Origin: an uncultured Haliea sp. | GTDB taxonomy: Bacteria > Pseudomonadota > Gammaproteobacteria > Pseudomonadales > Halieaceae | NCBI GenBank assembly: GCA_913061115.1 | Contig: CAJXTK010000013.1 | Span: 1 to 32,969 of the forward strand | Direction: 5' to 3' | DNA: 32,969 bases | Shown: positions 26,434 through 32,969 of the stretch, one piece after another | How the letters are laid out: each line of letters opens with the position of its first letter | Position numbering within the stretch: the stretch's first letter is position 1 | The notes under the pieces: generated by a model | What the model was told of the DNA's origin: nothing | Database searches by the model: none | The model's input: only the letters and a program-made list of their open reading frames with translations | Translations under genes and position numbers: made by a program

Positions 26434-26462
26434 ATGATAAACATTCTCATTCTCATTCGCAA
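26434..26462 (-). promoter_or_regulatory. Predicted promoter of the DUF4856–imelysin–receptor–hydroxylase operon
   Basis: On the minus strand TTGCGA (-35, 26457-26462), a 17-nt spacer and TATCAT (-10, 26434-26439, 5 of 6). It predicts a leader of about 83 nt. The Fur box fills the spacer and -10. Confidence 0.6.
26435..26455 (-). promoter_or_regulatory. Fur box in front of the DUF4856 operon
   Basis: On the minus strand TGAGAATGAGAAT followed by GTTTATCA matches 17 of 21 positions of the extended Fur consensus. It contains repeated GAGAAT hexamers, so a second overlapping register is possible. It lies exactly over the predicted promoter, which predicts repression when iron is plentiful. Confidence 0.82.
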
Positions 26463-26541
26463 CATTATTTAGCTCGTCAGAGTAAGTTTTTTTGCACGAC
26501 CGGGCCTTCTCGCTAGTGAGGCTAGAGCGCGCTGCAGCGGT

Positions 26542-26750
26542 ATCCACGGAATCACGGGTACTAAAGTTCGCTCACCCGCTGACCAAAACGTCGCAATGTC
26601 TTGGGCCGAGCGACTCAATCGCGTATTCAATATCGATATCGAGGTTTGTGGTCATTGCGGTGAATCCGGCAACGTCATCGCTTGCATTGAGGATCAGAAC
26701 ATCCTCGACAGGCCCCTGGCTCACCTTCGCGACAAGGATACAACCTCCTC
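26542..26750 (+). pseudogene. IS91/IS801-family transposase C-terminal remnant
   Basis: Frame 1 reads IHGITGT…MSWAERLNRVFNIDIEVCGHCGES, then VIACIEDQNILDRPLAHLRDKD. This matches the well-conserved C-terminal segment of IS91-type (HUH) transposases, recalled as MTWAQRLKRVFNIDIETC followed by CGG…VIASIEDP…ILAHL. Only about 70 residues of a protein of some 400-500 aa remain. The catalytic HUH and Tyr parts are absent, and the frame runs on into unrelated sequence, so it is a dead fragment. IS91 elements move by rolling circle, and one-ended events can leave such pieces. Confidence 0.75.
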
Positions 26751-27299
26751 CGTTAGTCGTTTCAGTGGTTGTTGCAACGGCGCCTTATTCAAGTATTCTG
26801 GTATCTGCTCGATCCGGTCCTGTGGAATCTCCATGGGCTCGGTGGTGATCTTCTTGTGGTCTCGGAGTTCTTCTGGCACCTCCTGCAAAAAGCTGGCAGT
26901 GGCTCCTATGGCAATATTGATGAATAACATCCTGCGCCTAAACTCGCGGCATTACGCTTTCATTCGAGTAGGCGGAGAAAACTTGTCCGAATCGCGAGTC
27001 CGTGCCTTCTTGGAATTCGAAATGGTCCGAGTGATTCATATAGTCAGCTCACCTATGCAGCATGTGGTTATGTCGTGGCGATGAATTTGTGGCAAAAAGT
27101 GTACCATGCTGAATGCCGATGGATCGCGTGGGTGTTCCGGGTGGGTGGGAGCAGTGTCTGTGGCAGAGACGGATGATGTAACGGAAGCAATGCCCAGAGG
27201 GTCTGAGGAGGAGGTTTTGTGCCATGAGTTTGTGCCATTTTGTGCCAACTCATAATCACAGTTGCGGCAAAGCCTTTGAATATAGGGCTAAACGGTGCT
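26751..27299. other. Non-coding stretch between the transposase remnant and tRNA-Leu
   Basis: About 550 nt without a credible gene. Short frames on both strands have odd composition and no recognisable domain. The only structured part is the triple TTTGTGCCA repeat at 27215-27247. It probably derives from degraded mobile DNA inserted beside the tRNA gene. Confidence 0.45.
27215..27247. repeat. Three copies of TTTGTGCCA
   Basis: Copies end at 27224, 27237 and 27247 (spacings 13 and 10 nt). A related TTTGTGGCA lies about 130 nt upstream, near 27086. The cluster is 53 nt from the 3' end of tRNA-Leu, a common integration site, so it may be recombinase-binding DNA or an insertion relic. Confidence 0.55.
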
Positions 27300-27386
27300 T
27301 GGTACCGAAGGCCGGACTTGAACCGGCACTCTCTTGCGAGAATCGGATTTTGAATCCGACGTGTCTACCAATTTCACCACTCCGGC
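27300..27386 (-). tRNA. tRNA-Leu (CAA)
   Basis: An 87-nt class II tRNA with encoded CCA. Acceptor GCCGGAG pairs with CTTCGGT (G1·U72 wobble). The anticodon loop is TTCAAAA (anticodon CAA, reading UUG), the variable arm is long (TTCTCGCAAGAGAG) and the T-loop is GGTTCAAGTCC. It resembles E. coli leuX, a frequent island integration site. Confidence 0.96.
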
Positions 27387-27438
27387 AAAGAGGGCTGGGA
27401 TGACGCCACTATAGACGACGCTCCCTGCACAGCGCGCG

Positions 27439-27466
27439 ATTATAACAATCTAAAATGAAACTTCAA
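27439..27466 (-). promoter_or_regulatory. Sigma-70 promoter of tRNA-Leu
   Basis: On the minus strand TTGAAG (-35, 27461-27466), a 16-nt spacer and a perfect TATAAT (-10, 27439-27444), followed by a GC-rich CGCGCG discriminator, as expected for a stringently controlled stable-RNA promoter. Confidence 0.82.
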
Positions 27467-27475
27467 TAAATTTCC

Positions 27476-27504
27476 TTAACCTTGGGGAAATTTGCCTGTA
27501 CACT
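27476..27504 (+). promoter_or_regulatory. Predicted promoter of the acidic-tail small protein gene
   Basis: TTAACC (-35, 27476-27481), a 17-nt spacer and TACACT (-10, 27499-27504), followed by a GC-rich stretch. Each hexamer matches 4 of 6. It lies back to back with the tRNA-Leu promoter. Confidence 0.45.
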
Positions 27505-27587
27505 GCGCGCCGGTTCCGATGTGAACTGAATCTATGAATGTCGCTCACACTGGAGCGATTAATCTGAGTATCTAGGGAGAAAAGAGC

Positions 27588-27935
27588 ATGGCGATGAAAT
27601 TAGTTAAGAAAACAGCTGAATACAGCATCTACAAACGTGGTGACGAGCGTTACGCTGTTAAAGATGCCAATAAAAAGGCCGTTAATGGCGAAGAAAAGGC
27701 ACGGATTCTGTTGGCGGAAGACTTGATTAAAGTCACACTGCCTGCCAAGCCTGTGGTTGAAGAAGAGGCCGCTGTTGAGGCGCCAGCGGAAGAAGCCGCT
27801 CTAGCAGAGGCTCCCGTTGAAGAGGCTGCTGTCGAAGAAGCGCCTGTTGAAGAGGAGGCTGCTGTTGTAGAAGAAGCGCCTGCTGCAGAAGAGGCGCCTG
27901 CTGAAGCAGCTCCTGCCGAGGAAGAAGAGAAGTAA
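27588..27935 (+). CDS. Small conserved-type protein with acidic Ala/Glu/Pro tail
   Basis: A 115-aa product. Residues 1-50 ([23 protein letters not shown]-type start, then [24 protein letters not shown]) form a compact basic domain similar to small proteins I recall in Pseudomonas relatives, with no assigned function. Residues 57-115 are a low-complexity tail of VEEAA, APAEE and AEAPVEE units, strongly acidic and probably disordered, which invites repeat-length variation. AGGGAG about 9 nt upstream supports the ATG at 27588, and a second ATG follows two codons later. It is cytoplasmic by sequence. A strong terminator follows 22 nt after the stop, so it is monocistronic. Confidence 0.8.
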   Translation: MAMKLVKKTAEYSIYKRGDERYAVKDANKKAVNGEEKARILLAEDLIKVTLPAKPVVEEEAAVEAPAEEAALAEAPVEEAAVEEAPVEEEAAVVEEAPAAEEAPAEAAPAEEEEK

Positions 27936-27956
27936 GCTTTCGGGCTTGCTTCTCAG

Positions 27957-27980
27957 AGCCGGCGCAGCGCCGGCTTTTTT
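27957..27980 (+). terminator. Strong rho-independent terminator
   Basis: AGCCGGC, a GCAGC loop and GCCGGCT (extendable to 9 bp) are followed by a run of T. It ends the small-protein transcript, and its U-tract finishes only 4 nt before the queA ATG. Confidence 0.92.
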
Positions 27981-27984
27981 ATCT

Positions 27985-30172
<2,188 letters not shown>

Positions 30173-30173
<1 letters not shown>

Positions 30174-30496
30174 TGTATAAACTGTGCTTCTATGTGCCAG
30201 AATCTCATTTAGAGCAGGTTAAGACCGCTATTTTTGCAGTTGGGGGAGGGCGGATTGGAACTTACGACAGGTGCTGCTGGCAGGTGCTTGGTGAGGGAGA
30301 ATTTCGGCCTTTGCAGGGCAGTAGCCCTTTTTTGGGCCAACAGGGCGAGCGTAAAAAAGTGGCGGAGTATCGAGTGGAATTGGTGTGTGAGGCTGAATGT
30401 ATCCGAGCTGCAGTAGCAGCACTGCTGGATGCCCATCCTTACGAACAGCCCGCCTGGGATGTTGTCGTGTTGGCCACTGAGTTGCCACACTCATGA
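30173..30496 (+). CDS. YqfO/NIF3-insert-like small protein
   Basis: The 107-aa product matches the compact ferredoxin-like family related to the inserted domain of NIF3/YqfO proteins: MYKLCFYVPESHLEQVKTAI, GAG-type GGGRIGTYDRCCWQ, GEFRPLQGSSPFLG and DAHPYEQPAWDVV. The function is not established. A metal or small-ligand binding role is suggested by the CutA-like fold. The start overlaps the tgt stop by 1 nt and its end overlaps the Nudix gene by 4 nt, so it is firmly inside the queA–tgt operon. Confidence 0.85.
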
Positions 30497-31110
30497 TCCA
30501 TTCTACTGCGCTGTTGCGGCGTGTCGACGCAGGTCTACCGCTGTATAAAAAGGCCTGGAAGCGACCGTTGGGAGAAGGTCAGTGGCCACAGGCTGCTGTG
30601 CTGGTGGCGCTTACTGAAGAAACTGAGCCTCGTGTGTTGCTGGGTCGCCGCGCGATGCATCTGGCACTGCACCCCGGAGAAATCGCCTTTGCCGGCGGTA
30701 AGCGCGAGGAGGAAGACCTCTCGCCTTGGGAGACTGCAACACGTGAAGCGATGGAGGAAGTCGGCCTGTCATTGGGAATGATTCAGCCGTTGGGAGAGTT
30801 AGAGCCGCTGATGACGCGTACTGGCTTTGAAGTCTTCCCCTGTGTAGCCAGTGTGCCTGCCGCCCCTGACTTAGTGGTTGATCTTGGCGAATTTGATAGC
30901 GTATTTTTTGCGCCACTGGCTGTTTTTGGCGATCCCGCTATATTTCGCCTGGAGACGATGTCTTATGGCAGCAAGTCTTGCCGTGTGCCACATTATCAAG
31001 TGGGCAAGGACAATGTTTGGGGTGTCACCGCGGCTATACTGGCGCTGCTGGCCAATGTCGCCTACGATGCGGGTCTTGATTTGCAGCGCGATTGGAAACA
31101 ACAACCATGA
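30493..31110 (+). CDS. CoA pyrophosphatase-type Nudix hydrolase
   Basis: Predicted to hydrolyse CoA-like pyrophosphates. The 205-aa product has the CoA-subgroup signature [21 protein letters not shown] (about 49-69) followed by the Nudix helix RE-A-M-EE-V-GL (Arg84, Glu85, Glu88, Glu89, Gly91). As in E. coli NudL (192 aa), the box spacing is the NudL version rather than the strict GX5EX7 form. The C-terminal VWGVTAAIL is also conserved in NudL. ATG overlaps the previous gene, and the stop overlaps the next start (ATGA). Confidence 0.9.
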   Translation: MIHSTALLRRVDAGLPLYKKAWKRPLGEGQWPQAAVLVALTEETEPRVLLGRRAMHLALHPGEIAFAGGKREEEDLSPWETATREAMEEVGLSLGMIQPLGELEPLMTRTGFEVFPCVASVPAAPDLVVDLGEFDSVFFAPLAVFGDPAIFRLETMSYGSKSCRVPHYQVGKDNVWGVTAAILALLANVAYDAGLDLQRDWKQQP

Positions 31111-31631
31111 AATACAGTCTGAGTGATAAACGAGTGACGCTGGTGGGTGAAGGACATTTTATTGCACCAAATGCAGTGGTTATCGGTGATGTCATTTTGC
31201 ATGAGAACGCCAGTGTATGGTTCAGTTGCGTGCTGCGCGGTGATGCTGATCGTATTGAGGTGGGGGCGGGTAGTAATATCCAAGACGGTACGGTGATGCA
31301 CGCGGATCCGGGCTTCCCGCTGACAGTGGGGAAGAACGTAACGGTGGGTCACAATGCGATGTTGCATGGCTGCACCATTGGAGATGGCTCACTGGTGGGT
31401 ATCAATGCTGTCGTTCTTAACGGGGCGAAGGTAGGAAAAGGCTGTCTGATAGGCGCCAATGCATTGGTGACGGAGGGTATGGAAATTCCCGACGGTTCTC
31501 TTGTGTTAGGATCGCCTGCTAAAATTAAGTCTCAGTTATCTCAGGAGCAGCAGTTGGGCTTGATCTACAGTGCAGATCATTACATTCGCAACGGTCAACT
31601 TTATAGTGCACATCTCAAGGAGCAGGAATGA
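31107..31631 (+). CDS. Gamma-class carbonic anhydrase-like protein (YrdA family)
   Basis: Left-handed beta-helix hexapeptide-repeat protein of 174 aa. The three metal-ligand His are present: His65 (HADPG), His82 and His87 (GHNAMLHGC). Repeats such as [45 protein letters not shown] follow, and a C-terminal helix ends the chain. Many bacterial YrdA-type members show low or no CO2 hydration. ATG at 31107 (ATGA overlap) is preferred to the TTG at 31092. It is co-transcribed with the Nudix and DUF1289 genes. Confidence 0.93.
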   Translation: MKYSLSDKRVTLVGEGHFIAPNAVVIGDVILHENASVWFSCVLRGDADRIEVGAGSNIQDGTVMHADPGFPLTVGKNVTVGHNAMLHGCTIGDGSLVGINAVVLNGAKVGKGCLIGANALVTEGMEIPDGSLVLGSPAKIKSQLSQEQQLGLIYSADHYIRNGQLYSAHLKEQE

Positions 31632-31819
31632 GCATTGATGATTCGAAATCACCTTGCATTTCGATATGTGCTTTGGACGAGAATGACATCTGTATGGGGT
31701 GTTACCGCTCTGCGGAGGAAATCACCGACTGGTTCATGTCCACCAATGAGCAAAAACAAGAAGTATTGCGTCTTGCACGTGAGCGCTGTCAGGCAAGCAC
31801 CACTATCCGACTTATGTAA
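31628..31819 (+). CDS. DUF1289 small Cys-rich protein
   Basis: A 63-aa protein with four Cys spaced CxxxC-x7-CxxC (Cys10, 14, 22, 25; [18 protein letters not shown]), then [10 protein letters not shown], the DUF1289 pattern. The Cys set suggests a metal or Fe-S site. The function is unknown. Start overlaps the carbonic anhydrase stop by 4 nt. It is the last gene of this operon, and no clear terminator was found in the 64 nt before the convergent transporter gene. Confidence 0.88.
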   Translation: MSIDDSKSPCISICALDENDICMGCYRSAEEITDWFMSTNEQKQEVLRLARERCQASTTIRLM

Positions 31820-31883
31820 GTGTATGTGTTCGTGGAGTCTTGGATGATTTGGAGTGCACCGTCGCGGACAGAATTCCGGTGAA

Positions 31884-32969
31884 TCAGGCGAGAGGTTGAG
31901 CCCTCACCGACCGCACAACATTCCCTTCAAGTTCGAGAATTTCCAGACGGTAGTTGCCTATGGTCAGCCCCGCAGGGGCAGCGGGGAACGACTCCAGATA
32001 TTCCAGTATTAGGCCGCTTAGCGTTTTCGGGCCATCTTTGGGCAGAGACCATCCAAGCGTTTTGTTGATGTCGCGAATATTCTCTGTGCCATCGATGATG
32101 TAACTGCCATCGCGTTCCAACAGAATACTCTCTGTTGTTTCAGCCATATTGGAAGTAAAGTCCCCGACGATTTCCTCTAAAATGTCTCCCAGCGCGACCA
32201 CGCCTCGCACTTCGCCATATTCGTCAACAACGACAGCCAGAGGTTTTTTCATTTCCTGAAAATTTATGAGCTGAGTATGTAGGGGCGTGCTCTCTGGGAC
32301 AAAATAAGGCTTTTCCATCTCTCGTTCCAGTGCGACCCGGTCCAATGTCAGCCCGTTCACTACACGGCTGATGCTGCGCATGTGCAGCACGCCAATGATA
32401 TTGTTGATGTCATCGCGCCAGACCGGCAATCGTGTGTGCGCGGTCGATTGGATCTTAAGCAGTATCTCTTGGTCAGTGTTGTCGAGATTAATGCCGTACA
32501 CTTCATTGCGAGGCACCATAATGTCATCGACCGAAACCTGCACCAGATCCATGATGTTGATCAATAATTCTCTGTGCCTTGCGGGAATTAACTTCCCGGC
32601 GTCGGTTACGATGGTTCGCAACTCATCAGCGGACACGTGTTCATAGGCCTCTTTCTTTGGATCAAAGCCGAGCAGTCGCGACAACCTATTGGTCACTGCG
32701 TTAACCATTGCAACGACGGGGCTCATGAGTGTCATTAGCGGGAGCAAAATCACGCTCGCGGGGAATGCCACCCTTTCTGGGTGCAGTGCCGCAATCGTTT
32801 TTGGCGTGACTTCAGCAAAAACAAGAATGACCACTGTCAGTGCGCCTGTGGCGATGTAGACGCCGGCATCTCCCCACAGTCGAATGGAGATGACTGTTGC
32901 GACGGCTGAGGCGAAAATGTTGACCAGGTTGTTGCCGATCAGGATCAAGCCAATCAAGCGGTCTGGGCG
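31884..32969 (-). CDS. CorC/HlyC (CNNM/YfjD-type) transporter, N-terminus beyond window
   Basis: Membrane protein with a DUF21/CNNM transmembrane domain, two CBS domains and a C-terminal CorC_HlyC domain, linked to Mg2+/Co2+ efflux or resistance. The frame is open to the right edge (362 codons, RPDRLIGLILIGNNLVN at the edge), so about 60-70 N-terminal residues are missing relative to about 425 aa. Helices (AGVYIATGALTVVILVFAEVTPKTIAAL, a CNNM signature) come first. The CBS pair spans roughly from DIMVPRNEVYGI to VDEYGEVRGVVALGDILEEIVG. The CorC_HlyC domain covers the last 80 residues (GSYIIDGTENIRDINKTLGW). The TTG at 32957 is internal and not a real start. Confidence 0.93.
   Translation of the reverse strand, partial: RPDRLIGLILIGNNLVNIFASAVATVISIRLWGDAGVYIATGALTVVILVFAEVTPKTIAALHPERVAFPASVILLPLMTLMSPVVAMVNAVTNRLSRLLGFDPKKEAYEHVSADELRTIVTDAGKLIPARHRELLINIMDLVQVSVDDIMVPRNEVYGINLDNTDQEILLKIQSTAHTRLPVWRDDINNIIGVLHMRSISRVVNGLTLDRVALEREMEKPYFVPESTPLHTQLINFQEMKKPLAVVVDEYGEVRGVVALGDILEEIVGDFTSNMAETTESILLERDGSYIIDGTENIRDINKTLGWSLPKDGPKTLSGLILEYLESFPAAPAGLTIGNYRLEILELEGNVVRSVRAQPLA

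Noticed and set aside
26721-26930. Minus-strand 69-codon frame with a protein-like composition
   Set aside because: No family recognised, lies across the decayed transposase end, and has no clear ribosome-binding site; kept as non-coding.
27215-27247. Short repeat array considered as a CRISPR
   Set aside because: Units of 9 nt with 1-4 nt spacers and no cas genes; not CRISPR.
27036-27259. Overlapping minus-strand frames near tRNA-Leu
   Set aside because: Their codons are made by the TTTGTGCCA repeat and low-complexity sequence; no domain or start signal.

Overview
The window looks like chromosomal DNA from a free-living, probably marine or aquatic, gammaproteobacterium. The evidence is the conserved order tRNA-fMet–rimP–nusA–infB–rbfA–truB–rpsO–pnp, a queA–tgt pair, tRNAs with encoded CCA, a TonB-dependent receptor and a fatty acid cis/trans isomerase. 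A placement near Halieaceae/Cellvibrionales is inference from general gene style only. No prophage, CRISPR array or intact transposon was seen.

Region 1 (1–8875, minus strand) is the translation and RNA-metabolism operon. A strong sigma-70 promoter drives an initiator tRNA, an intrinsic terminator follows, then come rimP, nusA, infB, rbfA, truB, rpsO and pnp (pnp is cut by the left edge). Hairpins sit between truB and rpsO and between rpsO and pnp.

Region 2 (8880–16100) is a loosely packed accessory block of single genes. It holds a small membrane protein, a c-type-heme fatty acid cis/trans isomerase with a lipobox, a secreted Sel1-repeat protein, a secreted choloylglycine/penicillin-acylase-type Ntn hydrolase and an extended SDR epimerase. 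Intergenic gaps are long.

Region 3 (16146–26462, minus strand) is an iron-acquisition locus made of two tandem transcription units, each with a Fur-box-like operator lying over its predicted promoter. The upstream unit encodes a DUF4856-type lipoprotein with a thrombospondin-3-like calcium-binding segment, an imelysin-family lipoprotein, a TonB-dependent receptor and a membrane di-iron hydroxylase (sterol desaturase family). The downstream unit is fbpABC, a periplasmic ferric-iron ABC importer. Together they could form a route from the cell surface to the cytoplasm. The DUF4856–imelysin–receptor–hydroxylase cassette is the most interesting part of the window, and its ligand and chemistry are unknown.

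Region 4 (26465–27300) is a scar: an IS91-family transposase C-terminal remnant, then non-coding DNA with a triple TTTGTGCCA repeat beside tRNA-Leu(CAA).

Region 5 (27300–32969) is housekeeping. It contains tRNA-Leu(CAA), a small protein with an acidic Ala/Glu/Pro tail, the queuosine genes queA and tgt, and then a tightly overlapping set (YqfO/NIF3-like protein, CoA-type Nudix hydrolase, gamma-carbonic anhydrase, DUF1289 protein). A convergent CorC/CNNM-type transporter is cut by the right edge.
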